Shown here: positions 34,228 through 45,000 of the stretch, in pieces
Numbering within the stretch: the first letter of the stretch is position 1
How the letters are laid out: each line of letters begins with the position of its first letter
Source of the DNA: Flavobacteriales bacterium
GTDB lineage: Bacteria; Bacteroidota; Bacteroidia; Flavobacteriales_D; Parvicellaceae
Direction: 5' to 3'
DNA: 64,000 nt
Assembly: GCA_025210295.1 (NCBI GenBank)
Contig: JAOASC010000048.1
Span: forward strand, 186,001 to 250,000
Notes under the pieces: generated by a model
The model's input: only the letters and a program-made list of their open reading frames with translations
Told to the model about the DNA's origin: nothing
Database searches by the model: none
Position numbers and translations under genes: made by a program

Positions 34228-34947
34228 CTATTTTCTTAGGTGATTAATCACCTCTGCTGCTGCATACAAGCCAAAAATCGCAGGCATAAATGAACTTGTC
34301 CCATAAAACGATTTCTTAAAATTTGTTCCATCAGTTAATTGTAACGAAGAAGCCAAAGGTGTTTCAGGAGAGTATACAGCACGAATACCTCTATTAATAT
34401 TATCTTTCTTAAGACGCTCCTTAATTCGCTTTCCTAATTTACAACCTTTTACTTTAGCAATATCTTTAACAGTTACCTGATGGGGATTCATCTTTCCTCC
34501 GGCTCCCATCGAACTAACACATTTTACCTTGTTATACCTACAAGCTTTGATTAGGCTTACTTTTGGAGAGATACTATCGATACAATCCATTACATAATCA
34601 AAATTACCTGCTTTTAAGATTTCGTCCATACGCTCAGGATTCAAAAACTCATCAATTTGAGTAAGCGCTAATGTTGGGTTAATATCCAGTAAACGTTTTC
34701 CTACTTCTTCTACTTTTTGCTTACCTACTGTTGAATGTAAAGCAGGTAGTTGCCTGTTAATATTGGTGATATCGACATCATCTCCATCTACAATCGTCAT
34801 TTTTCCTATTCCAGCTCTTGCAATAAATTCTGCAGCAAAACTTCCTACTCCCCCTAGTCCTACTATTAAAACATTTGAGGATTTTAACTTTTTAGAACCT
34901 TCTGCTCCTACTAATAGTTCGGCTCTTTCCAACCAGTTACTTGACAT
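34228..34947 (-). CDS. tcdA: tRNA threonylcarbamoyladenosine dehydratase (ThiF/E1 superfamily)
   Basis: A 239-residue E1-like ATP-binding enzyme that cyclises t6A37 of tRNA to ct6A. The Rossmann motif is GLGGVGSFAAEFIARAGIGKM, then VDGDDVDITNINRQ (adenylation site), DCIDSISPKVSLI, and SSMGAGGKMNP, as in YgdL/TcdA proteins. Length is normal. It overlaps the upstream TatD-family gene by 37 nt on the same strand, an operon. Confidence 0.92.
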   Translation of the reverse strand: MSSNWLERAELLVGAEGSKKLKSSNVLIVGLGGVGSFAAEFIARAGIGKMTIVDGDDVDITNINRQLPALHSTVGKQKVEEVGKRLLDINPTLALTQIDEFLNPERMDEILKAGNFDYVMDCIDSISPKVSLIKACRYNKVKCVSSMGAGGKMNPHQVTVKDIAKVKGCKLGKRIKERLKKDNINRGIRAVYSPETPLASSLQLTDGTNFKKSFYGTSSFMPAIFGLYAAAEVINHLRK

Positions 34948-35570
34948 AAATTTTTTTCAATCTTTTTAGTTAGTGTTTTTGTATTAATTTGTAGTATTTC
35001 GCTCGCTAAAATATAAACTTCTTCTATTGTAATGGCTAAATTATCGTCAGTTTCAAAAAAAACTTTTGAAATAGGCGTATGCTTTAGCACCTCCACCCCA
35101 TTTTTTGTCTTTAAAAACTCCCCACCAAACGAGAGGTACATCCCTTGTTCTAACAATGATTTTGCAATGGTATTTTTTCTATTAAAACCATGGATAATCC
35201 AAGGTTGACTAGGCTTTAATTTCTTTTTGAGGCGTATTACTTCATTGTAAGCTCTTACACAATGAATAATTAATGGTTTTTGGTAACGTTCTGATAAAAG
35301 AATTTGCGCAACAAACAACTCTTCTTGTTTATGCATTGACACTCCTTTTAGCTTATCTAATCCACACTCACCTATAAAAACAAAAAAGGAATCTTTCTTT
35401 TTGAGTTCCTCTTCCAATTCTTCCAGTAATAACTCAGAATTATCAATATACCAAGGGTGTATCCCTAAAGAATAGTTTTTTCCCTTAGGCACCTCATCTT
35501 TACCTAAAATCACATTTAAAATATTCAATTCTAATGACAACTGGTTATGGGTATGAATATCAACAAACAT
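34911..35570 (-). CDS. TatD-family metal-dependent hydrolase
   Basis: A 219-residue TIM-barrel hydrolase. The metal-binding motif is FVDIHTHNQ at the N-terminus, then FIGECGLDK, PLIIHCVRAYNEV, WIIHGFNRK and FFETDDN. It is slightly shorter than classical TatD DNases, and it belongs to the short Bacteroidota branch. A nuclease role is possible. It is co-transcribed with tcdA. Confidence 0.88.
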   Translation of the reverse strand: MFVDIHTHNQLSLELNILNVILGKDEVPKGKNYSLGIHPWYIDNSELLLEELEEELKKKDSFFVFIGECGLDKLKGVSMHKQEELFVAQILLSERYQKPLIIHCVRAYNEVIRLKKKLKPSQPWIIHGFNRKNTIAKSLLEQGMYLSFGGEFLKTKNGVEVLKHTPISKVFFETDDNLAITIEEVYILASEILQINTKTLTKKIEKNLCQVTGWKEPNY

Positions 35571-35707
35571 AAAACAAAACTAAGAAAATGGTCACAATTT
35601 TAATCAAGCAACAACAGAGAAATAGAAACATCAGAAACTTTTGAGCAAATGAAGTATTTTCTATACTCTTTTTTCTTTCTTCTTTATTCTATTCTATATT
35701 TGTAGGT

Positions 35708-36850
35708 ATGATAAAAAAAATATTGGCATTTCTAATAGGCTTTGTCTTAATTTCGTGTAATGGCGAACAACAAAAAAAAGTTTCTCCCAACACCCCTCCC
35801 CAAAAAAATACTGTTAGTACTAAAATAAAATATTCAAAAGGCTTTAAAATCCTTGAAAAAGATGGAATAAAAAAGCTTCTCATACTAGACCCATTTTCCA
35901 ACTATAAAGTACAACAGACCATTGTTTTACTAAAACAACAACAAGCATACACCCCTGCTGAAAATGAGGTTTTGGTCTACACTCCTATACAATCCATCAT
36001 TCCTTTTTCGACTTCGTACATCAGTATGATTGATACGCTAGACAAACTTAATTCGATAGTGGCAATTGAAAACAAAAACTACATTTACAACCAGCGACTT
36101 TTAAACAACGTTTCTGAAGATAAAGTTCGTACTACAGGACCAATTAATCAACTAGACTTAGAAGTCATTCTTACCATTCAACCAGATGTACTTGTCACAA
36201 TAGGCAGCTCAGGAGAACAACCACAACAACTTCAAAAATTAATTCGAGCAGGAATCCCCTCAATCAACAATTATGATTGGAAAGAAAATCACCCACTAGG
36301 AAAAGCTGAGTGGATTAAGTTTTTTGGAGCCTTGTATGAAAAAGAAGCTGAAGCAGAGGCAATATTCAATGGAATTGAGACCAACTATAATCGTTATAAA
36401 AACCTAGTAAAACCCAACCATCCCAACGTTTTATTCTCCTCCCTCTACAACGGGACTTGGTATATTCCAGGAGGGAACAGCTATCCCAGTCAATTTGTAA
36501 AAGATGCAGGAGGTACTTATCCATGGATTAACGATACTACTACAGGAAGCTTACCCCTAAGTTTTGAAACTATTGCTAATAAGCAAGCTCAACCAGACAT
36601 CTGGTTAAACCCCAACTACAATTACATAAAAGACATGACCAATGCCGATTCAAGGTACTTTTCATTCCTAAAGAATGTGAAAGAAAATATTTACAATTCC
36701 AACAAAAGGACAACTCCTCATGGAGGAAACGACTATTGGGAAAAAGGAACTTTAAGACCCGACCTCGTTCTTAAAGATTACATAGAGCTTTTTAAATTAG
36801 ACCTTTGTAATGAAGACTCTTTAGTTTTCTTTAAAAAAGTACATCCTTAA
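35708..36850 (+). CDS. Corrinoid/haem-type ABC transporter substrate-binding lipoprotein (BtuF-like)
   Basis: A 380-residue lipoprotein (lipobox VLISC, Cys17). It has the two-lobe periplasmic binding fold of cobalamin/siderophore receptors: YISMIDTLDKLNSIVAIEN, then LDLEVILTIQPDVLVTIGSSG, WIKFFGALYEKEAEAEAIFN, and GGTYPWIND...LSFETIANKQAQPDIWLNP. It is first in a btuFCD-like operon. A TATATTTG promoter box lies just before the ATG. The cobalamin riboswitch at 38619 follows this operon, so B12 is the likeliest ligand, though haem or siderophore remains possible. Confidence 0.85.
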   Translation: MIKKILAFLIGFVLISCNGEQQKKVSPNTPPQKNTVSTKIKYSKGFKILEKDGIKKLLILDPFSNYKVQQTIVLLKQQQAYTPAENEVLVYTPIQSIIPFSTSYISMIDTLDKLNSIVAIENKNYIYNQRLLNNVSEDKVRTTGPINQLDLEVILTIQPDVLVTIGSSGEQPQQLQKLIRAGIPSINNYDWKENHPLGKAEWIKFFGALYEKEAEAEAIFNGIETNYNRYKNLVKPNHPNVLFSSLYNGTWYIPGGNSYPSQFVKDAGGTYPWINDTTTGSLPLSFETIANKQAQPDIWLNPNYNYIKDMTNADSRYFSFLKNVKENIYNSNKRTTPHGGNDYWEKGTLRPDLVLKDYIELFKLDLCNEDSLVFFKKVHP

Positions 36851-36853
36851 CAC

Positions 36854-37864
36854 TTGAATAAAAAAAGACTAAATATTATTTTTTCATTCGCATTCCTTAT
36901 TTGTCTTGCGATCGGATCACTACTAATAGGCTCCGAAACAATTTCATTAAAAAACCTTTTTAAAAGCGTATTTGACCAATTTCCAAATGCTACACACCGC
37001 TTCATACTTCTTGAAATTAGACTTCCAAGAGTACTAACAGCTTTACTAGCTGGCGCTGGGTTATCAGTATCAGGGTTACTGATGCAAACTTACTTTAGAA
37101 ATAGTCTAGCTGGACCATCCATATTAGGAACAACTTCAGGAGCAAGCTTTGGTGTTGCGTTGACAGTCTTATCATCTTCGTTATTTGGCGTTCAACTTTA
37201 CAATAGTGGCTACTCCATTACCATTGCCTCGATATTAGGTTCGATGGGAGTTCTCTTTTTTATCCTAATGCTAGCGACAAGAGTTGGAAATGGCGTTATT
37301 TTATTAATTATAGGAATTATTTTAAGTAGTTTTTTAGGAGCTACCGTAACTATTCTTCAATATTTTACTGACGCAGAAAACATACAAAAATATATCTTAT
37401 GGACTATGGGGAGCACCAATGCTACAACACTTCAAGATGTTGCACTATTAGCTTCTTGCATCCTACTTGGAGGCATACTCATTCTATTGCTTATCAAACC
37501 ACTGAACGCCTTATTAATTGGAGAAGATTATGCGAAAACCCTGGGGATCAACATTAAAAAGTCAAGATTCCTGATTATTTTAAGTACGGGTATTCTTACG
37601 GGAGGAATTACCGCATTCTGTGGCCCTATCGCTTTTATTGGCTTAGCTGTTCCTCATCTTGTCAAAATCAAAAGTAAATCCGCAAACCACAACTACCTAA
37701 TTCCCCTCACAGCAATTACAGGAGGAATAATAATGCTAATCGCCGATGCTATTGCTCAAGTTCCTTTTAGAGAAATACAACTTCCAATAAATGCTGTTAC
37801 CTCACTAATTGCAGCGCCAATCATTATTTTTGTTATTTTGAAATACCGAAACACCAATGGATAG
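36854..37864 (+). CDS. FecCD/BtuC-family ABC permease
   Basis: A 336-residue inner-membrane permease with ~9-10 transmembrane helices. Family markers: LEIRLPRVLTALLAGAGLSVSG, AGPSILGTTSGASFG, GEDYAKTLGI (the coupling motif) and FCGPIAFIGLAVPHL. The start is a TTG at 36854, 3 nt after the BtuF-like stop. No ATG is available before the first membrane helix, so the TTG is probably real. It overlaps the ATPase gene by 8 nt. Confidence 0.93.
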   Translation: MNKKRLNIIFSFAFLICLAIGSLLIGSETISLKNLFKSVFDQFPNATHRFILLEIRLPRVLTALLAGAGLSVSGLLMQTYFRNSLAGPSILGTTSGASFGVALTVLSSSLFGVQLYNSGYSITIASILGSMGVLFFILMLATRVGNGVILLIIGIILSSFLGATVTILQYFTDAENIQKYILWTMGSTNATTLQDVALLASCILLGGILILLLIKPLNALLIGEDYAKTLGINIKKSRFLIILSTGILTGGITAFCGPIAFIGLAVPHLVKIKSKSANHNYLIPLTAITGGIIMLIADAIAQVPFREIQLPINAVTSLIAAPIIIFVILKYRNTNG

Positions 37865-38573
37865 TCAACTGTTAAAAATAAATGAATTAGCTGTTGGATA
37901 TACTTCAACAATAATATCGAAAATTAATGCTGTGGTTAAAGCTGGTGATTTCATTACTTTGTTTGGCGCTAACGGAGCGGGAAAATCAACATTATTAAAA
38001 ACAATTCTTCAACAGCTCCCCCCAAAAAGTGGTCAACTTTTACTAAATCAAAAAAATATTACTGAGTATTCTAACACTGCTTTAGCCAAAAACATTGCTA
38101 TTGTAAACACCAACAAGAACTTTGACCTCAATCTTACCGTTTATGACATCCTTGCCCTTGGACGAATACCATACTTAAACCTCTTTGGAAAACTAACTCA
38201 ACAAGACCAAGAAATCATCGAAAAGTATATTCAGGAACTAGCATTAAACGCTATTGTTGACAATTATTTTTATCAGCTTTCTGATGGTCAAAAACAAAAA
38301 GTACTTGTTGCCAGAGCGCTTATTCAGGATACAGATTTAATTATACTTGACGAACCAACGGCTCATTTAGACATTAAAAATCGGATTACAATTTTTCAAT
38401 TACTACAGAACATAGCCCATAAAAAACAAAAAGCAATTATTTGTGTCTCACATGAAATTGATATTGCTCTAAAATACGCCTCAAAGGTTTGGTTAATTGA
38501 TAAACACCATAACTTTATCACAGATACTCCTGATAAATTTAACACAGATACAATATACTGTAACTTATTTTAA
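37857..38573 (+). CDS. ABC transporter ATPase (BtuD/FecE-like)
   Basis: A 238-residue nucleotide-binding subunit. The Walker A is GANGAGKSTLLK, the signature is QLSDGQKQKV, the Walker B is DLIILDEPTAHLD, and the switch His is in ICVSHEID. It energises the permease encoded just upstream, with which it overlaps by 8 nt. It is the last gene before the cobalamin riboswitch. Confidence 0.94.
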   Translation: MDSQLLKINELAVGYTSTIISKINAVVKAGDFITLFGANGAGKSTLLKTILQQLPPKSGQLLLNQKNITEYSNTALAKNIAIVNTNKNFDLNLTVYDILALGRIPYLNLFGKLTQQDQEIIEKYIQELALNAIVDNYFYQLSDGQKQKVLVARALIQDTDLIILDEPTAHLDIKNRITIFQLLQNIAHKKQKAIICVSHEIDIALKYASKVWLIDKHHNFITDTPDKFNTDTIYCNLF

Positions 38574-38618
38574 CAAGTATAGTATTTTCATTTTCAAACT
38601 TTTTACTACTTTCGCGTT

Positions 38619-38785
38619 GCTTATTGGTTTTCGATTTTCGAAATTAAAAGGGAATCAAGTGAAACTCTTGAACTATTCCCGTAGCTGTAAGTTTCTTAAC
38701 AACTAGCTTATTTATCCACTGTTTCTGAATGGAAATGGGAAGGAAAAGCTCGTTTGGAAATAAGTCAGAAGACCTGCCAACAAGC
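38619..38785 (+). promoter_or_regulatory. Cobalamin (adenosylcobalamin-type) riboswitch
   Basis: The class I B12 aptamer is clear. P1 is formed by GCTTATTGG (38619-38627) with CCAACAAGC (38777-38785). The core has AAAAGGGAATC...GTGAAAC, CCCGTAGCTGTAA (38678-38690), CCACTG...GGGAAGG, and the diagnostic AGTCAGAAGACCTGCC (38763-38778). Downstream, about 120 nt precede the DUF4465-like gene. It should repress when B12 is plentiful. Confidence 0.95.
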
Positions 38786-38906
38786 GGACTTATAGCTTTC
38801 GGGATAAAAGCAAAAGAGTATTAATAGCCCAGTAGAGTTCTTCTACAGGGAATTCTTATTCTATGTTTTTATCTTTTTTTTAATTAATTCATTTAAACAA
38901 AAAAAG

Positions 38907-39893
38907 ATGAAAAAATTTTACATTGCAATCGCTGTATTAACAGCAAACCTATCTTATTCACAAACGGTGGATTTTGAATCAGTAAGCCTAGCTCCAGAGA
39001 GTGCTTGGGATGGATCAGACTTATCAGGAACACCTAATTCTGACACTACAGCTTATGACAGTACCTTTGTTTTTACGGGAGGGTTAACGATGAACAACCA
39101 ATGGAACTCACAATACGGTTATTTGTCAGACGGTTGGGTTTTCTCAAACAAAACCGACGATACGACTCAACAGTTAGCAGGAGCATACCATAGTTATGCT
39201 GGAGGTGGAGCAAACAACTCTAGCAACTATGCAGTTTCTTACATTGGTGGAGGGCAAATAATCCAACTGGAAAACAATACCGAAGCAACATTTACCAGTA
39301 TTGATGTTACCAACAATAATTACGCTGCTTTATCAATGTTAAATGGTGATAACTTAGCTAAAAAATTTGGAGGAACTACAGGAGATGATGAAGATTGGTT
39401 TTTACTAGACATTATTGGTTATACTGCTAATGGAAATGTGGTGGACACCATTAAATTCTATTTAGCTGATTATCGTTTTTCTGACAATTCACAAGATTAT
39501 ATAATTAAAGATTGGACTTCTGTTGATTTAAGTTCACTTGGAGCTATCAACAAAATAAGGTTTGAGCTTTCATCAACTGACAATGGACAATTTGGAATGA
39601 ATACACCAGCGTACCTAGCTATTGATAATGTTAGTTTTGGTTTTGCAAATGTTAATGAGATACTTGTAAATAAATTTAATGTTTATCCTAACCCATCTAA
39701 TGGAATAATCAATTTTGATGAAGTATTTGAACATGGAACAATTTCAGTATATAACCTTAATGGTCAAGTTGTTTATAATAAAGACATCAATACAACAACA
39801 AAGACAATGGATCTTTCATTCTTAACCAATGGAATCTATACTTTAGTTGTAACAACTGATGAAATATACACTACCCGATTCATCAAACATTAA
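38907..39893 (+). CDS. T9SS-sorted surface protein, DUF4465-like, B12-regulated
   Basis: A 328-residue exported protein with signal peptide MKKFYIAIAVLTANLSYSQ. Residues ~20-245 match the DUF4465 layout (VDFESVSLAPESAWDGSDLSG, FNN-type NQWNSQYGYLSDGWVFSN, YADYRFSDNSQDYIIKDW-like strands). A T9SS sorting domain follows (FNVYPNPSNGIINF...GIYTLVVTTDEIYTTRFIKH). The gene stands directly behind the cobalamin riboswitch. DUF4465-type proteins have been linked to surface corrinoid binding in gut Bacteroidetes; here a T9SS anchor replaces the lipoprotein one. B12 capture is the inferred role. Confidence 0.85.
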   Translation: MKKFYIAIAVLTANLSYSQTVDFESVSLAPESAWDGSDLSGTPNSDTTAYDSTFVFTGGLTMNNQWNSQYGYLSDGWVFSNKTDDTTQQLAGAYHSYAGGGANNSSNYAVSYIGGGQIIQLENNTEATFTSIDVTNNNYAALSMLNGDNLAKKFGGTTGDDEDWFLLDIIGYTANGNVVDTIKFYLADYRFSDNSQDYIIKDWTSVDLSSLGAINKIRFELSSTDNGQFGMNTPAYLAIDNVSFGFANVNEILVNKFNVYPNPSNGIINFDEVFEHGTISVYNLNGQVVYNKDINTTTKTMDLSFLTNGIYTLVVTTDEIYTTRFIKH

Positions 39894-39913
39894 ACGCAAT
39901 ATTGGGAAGAACG

Positions 39914-39950
39914 AAAGCATTCTTAATTTTTTCTAAGTTAAGAATGCTTT
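39914..39950 (+). terminator. Long hairpin, probable terminator/attenuator between B12-regulated genes
   Basis: AAAGCATTCTTAA (39914-39926) pairs perfectly with TTAAGAATGCTTT (39938-39950) around an 11-nt loop. No strong T-run follows, so partial readthrough into the next gene is likely. Confidence 0.6.
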
Positions 39951-39966
39951 CTAAAACAAATAACTT

Positions 39967-40941
39967 ATGAAATACCTATTGCTTTTAATACCCTCACAAA
40001 TACTATTAATGTATACCTATGCTCAAGGAAGCTTCCCGCCTGACGCTGGGACGATAGGCACTACCGCTATACACAAGGACTCTTCAATATTCTCAGGCTG
40101 GGCAACAGCTTGTACAATAAATAGAGGCCCTCAAAACATCCTTGATCCTTCACTAGGTTTAGCAAGTTCTGGAACAGCAAATAATGCAACAGGGCATTCT
40201 GGGCAACATGGAACAGTTAGTTTAGGTGATGGAGGTTCAGCTCTTTTAACTTTTCATTATCCAATAATTAACGGCCCTGGTCCCGATTTTGCTGTTTTCG
40301 AAAACGCTTTTAATCACTTTTTTTTAGAATTGGCCTTTGTAGAAGTTAGTTCCAATGGAATTGATTATGTTCGGTTTCCATCGTATTCTGAAACTCCCAC
40401 CAACGACCAAGTAGGCGGGTTTGATCAGTTAGACCCTACCTATATTCATAATTTAGCTGGAAAATATAAAGTTAATTATGGTACACCTTTCGATTTAGAA
40501 GATTTAATTGACTCTACCGCTATTGACATCAACAATATCAACTATGTTAGAATTATTGATGTAGTTGGCCTTATCAATAGCCAACATAGCACTTTCGACT
40601 CTGATGGCCACACGATTAACGACCCTTTTCCTACGCCATACGCAACTTCTGGCTTTGATTTAGATGCAGTAGGTGTTATTCACCAATTAGTCAACATTAC
40701 AGAAAAGACCAATTCTGATGTTAAGGTTTATCCGAACCCCTCTAATGGCAGAATTCAGATCCAGCTTATAAACAACAACTATCAACAGCTTCACATAATG
40801 GATCAAACTGGTAAAATGATATACCAGCACAATTTTGATTTAGTTCTCGAAAATTTTAGTTTAAACTTAGCTACTGGTGTTTACATACTTTCAGCTTCAA
40901 ATCAAGACGTTTACCATACTCAAAAGATAATCATAAAATAA
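39967..40941 (+). CDS. T9SS-sorted surface protein, probable B12-locus partner
   Basis: A 324-residue exported protein (signal peptide ending TYAQ). The middle domain includes GTTAIHKDSSIFSGWATACT, VSLGDGGSALLTFHYPI, GPGPDFAVFENAF, FVEVSSNGIDYVRFPSYS and DFDSDGHTINDPFPTPY-like acidic loops, the pattern of 'cell surface proteins' seen in Bacteroidota B12 loci. It ends in a type A sorting domain (VKVYPNPSNGRIQIQ...LATGVYILSAS). It lies 73 bp behind the DUF4465-like gene and is probably read with it from the riboswitch. Confidence 0.8.
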   Translation: MKYLLLLIPSQILLMYTYAQGSFPPDAGTIGTTAIHKDSSIFSGWATACTINRGPQNILDPSLGLASSGTANNATGHSGQHGTVSLGDGGSALLTFHYPIINGPGPDFAVFENAFNHFFLELAFVEVSSNGIDYVRFPSYSETPTNDQVGGFDQLDPTYIHNLAGKYKVNYGTPFDLEDLIDSTAIDINNINYVRIIDVVGLINSQHSTFDSDGHTINDPFPTPYATSGFDLDAVGVIHQLVNITEKTNSDVKVYPNPSNGRIQIQLINNNYQQLHIMDQTGKMIYQHNFDLVLENFSLNLATGVYILSASNQDVYHTQKIIIK

Positions 40942-41048
40942 GTTTTACCGTTTATACACTCATATTTACCGATAAGCTATTTAACACGAACTTAACATTC
41001 TTAAATTTTGTTAATTTAGTATACTGATAACCACTAACAAAATTAATT

Positions 41049-41807
41049 ATGAAATTAAAAGCTTTAGTTGTCGATGATGAATTTAACGCTAGAAGTAACC
41101 TAAAATTATTGCTAGACGAATTTTGCCCAGAAATAGAAGTCTTGGACACTGCTGAAAATGCAGAAGAAGCCAGAGTAAAGATAGAGCAATACAATCCCGA
41201 AGTTCTTTTTCTGGATATTGCCATGCCTAATGAGGATGGGTTTATGTTATTGAAGTCTATTCCCAACCGAAACTTTTCCGTTGTTTTTACAACTGCTTAT
41301 AATGAGTTTGCGTTAAAAGCTTTTAAGGCAAATGCAATAGACTATATTGAAAAACCAATTAGTATTGAAGACTTACAAAATGCAACGCAGAAGCTCCTAA
41401 GAATTCATGGCACAAAAGAGCAAAGATCTCCAGATGAATTAAATGAATTTATTGAGGAAGTAATTGAACCAAAAGCACTTGACAGAATAAGCATACCAAC
41501 TAGAGACGGTTATATCATTCTTAAAAATGAAGAGATCCTCCACCTAGAAGCTAGTGATAATTACACGATGATCTATTTAAGCAATGGAAAAAGGCACTTA
41601 AGTAGCAAAAACATTAAAGTATACGAAAAAAACCTAGACCCAAGTGTTTTTTATAGAATACATAAATCACACATAATCAATGTCCAACATCACCTAAAGG
41701 AATTCTCAAGATCTGAAGGTAATGTCGCGATACTAAGCAGTGGAAAATTAGTTCCTGTATCTAGGAGAAAACTCACGGACTTTTTAAATTATATTAATAC
41801 TTTTTAA
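41049..41807 (+). CDS. LytTR-family response regulator
   Basis: A 252-residue two-component regulator. The receiver domain is at 1-120, with acidic pocket VVDDE, phospho-acceptor Asp56 in LFLDIAMP and Lys near 103 (YIEKPISIEDL). A LytTR DNA-binding domain is at ~150-250 (RISIPTRDGYIILKNEEILHLEASDNYTMIYL...YRIHKSHIINVQHHLKEFSR). No kinase is adjacent, so it is an orphan within the window. Its targets are unknown. The TonB-receptor operon at 42052 lies downstream, with 244 bp between. Confidence 0.93.
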   Translation: MKLKALVVDDEFNARSNLKLLLDEFCPEIEVLDTAENAEEARVKIEQYNPEVLFLDIAMPNEDGFMLLKSIPNRNFSVVFTTAYNEFALKAFKANAIDYIEKPISIEDLQNATQKLLRIHGTKEQRSPDELNEFIEEVIEPKALDRISIPTRDGYIILKNEEILHLEASDNYTMIYLSNGKRHLSSKNIKVYEKNLDPSVFYRIHKSHIINVQHHLKEFSRSEGNVAILSSGKLVPVSRRKLTDFLNYINTF

Positions 41808-42051
41808 ATACCGTTAAATTATTAATAACAACCTCACAATAATTTAAGCACGCTAAACACAATAAAATTAAATACTTTTGATAAGCTTCAGTTGTGAATA
41901 ATTAACATAAAGTGGTTTTATTTTTAAAAAAATGTTAATTATTCATAAAGAATTATTTTCTTTGTAGGTTGTATGACTTGAGGGGCTGTGCGAAATCAGC
42001 TCTAAAAAACAGACTTAAAACATTGTAATTAAAGAACTTAAACAATAAATT

Positions 42052-45000
42052 ATGTTAAACAAAATTACTTTATCACTATTCTTTATTCTTTTGGGAATTG
42101 GATATTCTTTTGCTCAAAGTGGTACAGGTACACTAAAAGGTACTGTATTGGATGAGTCAGGAGAGCCGCTTCCTTTTGTAAATGTTACATTAAAACAAAA
42201 TGGAAACTTAAAAACAGGAGCAACAACAGACTTTGATGGAAACTTTAAAATCTCAAGTCTTGAACCTGGAAAATATGATTTAGAGGTCAGTTTTGTTGGT
42301 TATCAAACCCAAAAAACTGAAGGAATCATTATAAAAGGAGACAAATTATTACCATTACCAGACATTACGCTTAGAGAAGGAGACTTATTAGATGAAGTTG
42401 AAGTCATCACCTATAAAGTTCCTTTGATTGATAAAGATGGAGGTGCATCGGGAGGAACGGTATCAAGAGATGAGCTAGCAAGAATGCCTGGACGTTCGGC
42501 TGGAGCAATTGCTTCTACAGTTGGAGGTGTACAATCAGATGCTAATGGTGAAGTACAATCGGTAAGGGGAGCAAGAAGTGATGCTACTTATTACTACATT
42601 GATGGAATTAAAGTACGTGGATCTTCAGCGCTACCAAAATCTGCTATTGAAGAGGTTTCTGTATTAACAGGGGGATTACCTGCTAACTACGGAGATGTTA
42701 CTGGTGGTATTATTTCTATTACAACAAGAGGGGCTTCTAGACAATACTTTGGTGGTTTAGAATATATTACTTCTGGATACAAATTTGGTGACAACACATA
42801 CGGTTTAGATAATTATGGATACAACTTGGTTGAGGGAATTATCTCTGGACCTCTTTTAATGAAGAAAGATAGTACAGGAGAAAAAACAGATCCAATTTTA
42901 GGATTCTTCTTATCAGGAAACTTAACTTCAATTGTAGATCCAAGACCTCTAGCTATTAAACAATACATCGTAAAAGATGACGTTAGAGCTAGTTTATTAG
43001 AAAACCCTGTAAGACCTAACCCTTCTGGAAGCGGAGTCATCTACAACACAGACTTCTTAAATGAAAATGATTTTGAAGAAGTAAAATTCAGACAAAATGT
43101 TATGAGTACTTCTGCTAACTTATCAGGTAAGTTAGACTTTAACTTGGGAGAAAACATGAACTTTACTGTAGGAGGTACAGGAAGATATCAAAAAAGAAAT
43201 ATACCTAGTTATGTTAACACACTTTTCAACACCAACCAAAACCCATTAGAAACTACTTATACATGGAGAACTTATGCTAAGTTCACACAGCGTTTTGCTA
43301 ATGCTACGGAAGAAAGTGAAAGTAAAGGAGGAATTAAAAACGCTTTCTATACCTTAATGGTTGATTATTCTCAGGAAAGAAGAACTAGAGAAAATGAAAC
43401 ACATAAAGGTAAAATTTTCAACTATGGACACGTTGGTACTTTCGACATTGAAAGAGAAAGAAGTTATACCTTAACGGATTTAAATGGAGATGGTAACCCA
43501 GATGCATTAGAACAGGATGGGACAAACGATGTTGAGGTTTCGTTTACTGCTTCTGAGGCAAACAGTGATTTAGCTGCTATTACTAGTCAATACTTTGCAT
43601 TAAACGAAGGTGAAAACCCAGACGATTTATACAGTAGCTTAGACGACATTAGAGGAGGAAACGCCTTAAGAAATGGTGATTTACCAAATGATGTTTATAG
43701 TTTATGGAGAAACATTGGGTACCAATACAATGGTTACTCTACAAGAGAGCAAAATCAGTTCCGTATTACTGGACAAGGTTCTGCTGACATTGGGAACCAT
43801 GCATTAACATTAGGATTTGAATATGAGCAACGTGTAGATAGAAACTTTTCTGCTGCTCCAGTTGGATTATGGACAACAATGCGTCAATTAGCAAACAGCC
43901 ATGCTTTAGAGATCGACAAGTCACAGTCTTATACTGAGCAAATTGGTACGTTCTATAGAATTAGCTATGATCAGTTAAATGGTGATCCAGGTGAGTATGA
44001 TGGAACAGGAGAGCAGTCATTCTTTGATTACAATGTTAGACAAAAGTTAGGATGGGACACAGATGGAACAGACTATATCAATGTTGATGCATTAGACCCT
44101 AACTTCTTCTCTTTAGATATGTTTAAAGCAGATGAGTTAATTAGTGGGCAAAACAGTAGAAACTATGTTTCTTACTATGGTTATGACCACACAGGTAAAA
44201 AATTGAAGAATCAAGTAAGTTTTGATGATTTCTTTAATGCTAAAGATGATCATGGTAACTTAACGAGAACGATTGGAGCTTTCCAACCAATTTATATGGC
44301 AGGATACATTATGGATAAATTCTCTTTTGATGATTTAATCTTCAACGTTGGGGTTCGTGTAGATAGATATGATGCTAACCAACAAGTATTAAAAGATCCT
44401 TATTTAACCTATTCTGCACAAACAAAAGGGGAAGTTTCTGAATTAAATGGTGTATCTGTAGATCATCCTTCAAATATTTCTAATAGTGCAACTGTTTACG
44501 TTGATGATGTGAGTGATCCTACTACAATAAAAGGATATAGAGATGGAGATATTTGGTATACAGCTTCAGGTATTGAAACACAAGACTTAGACCAAATTAA
44601 AAGTTCAGGAAATATCCAACCGTTATTAGTTCAAGGTGTTGACCCTACTGCGCCTATTAACTCTGAAGTATTTGAGGACTACAAACCACAAATTAATGTA
44701 ATGCCTCGTATTTCATTCTCATTCCCAATATCTGATCAAGCGTTATTCTTTTCTCACTATGATGTGTTAACGAAAAGGCCAACGGCAGGTACTGATGGAC
44801 CTATTAATCGTTTAGATCCTACAGATTATTTATTCTTAGGACAAAACACAAACGTATTGAACAATCCAAACCTAAGACCTGAAAAAACAATTGATTTTGA
44901 GTTAGGATTCCAACAAGCATTAAACAGTTCATCATCTTTAAAGTTATCAGCTTTCTACAAAGAAAACAGAGACATGGTAACAATTGTATTTGTTGAAGGA

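Noticed and set aside
38497-38706. 69-codon ORF overlapping the riboswitch
   Set aside because: It overlaps the ATPase gene end and the conserved B12 aptamer, so it is a chance frame.
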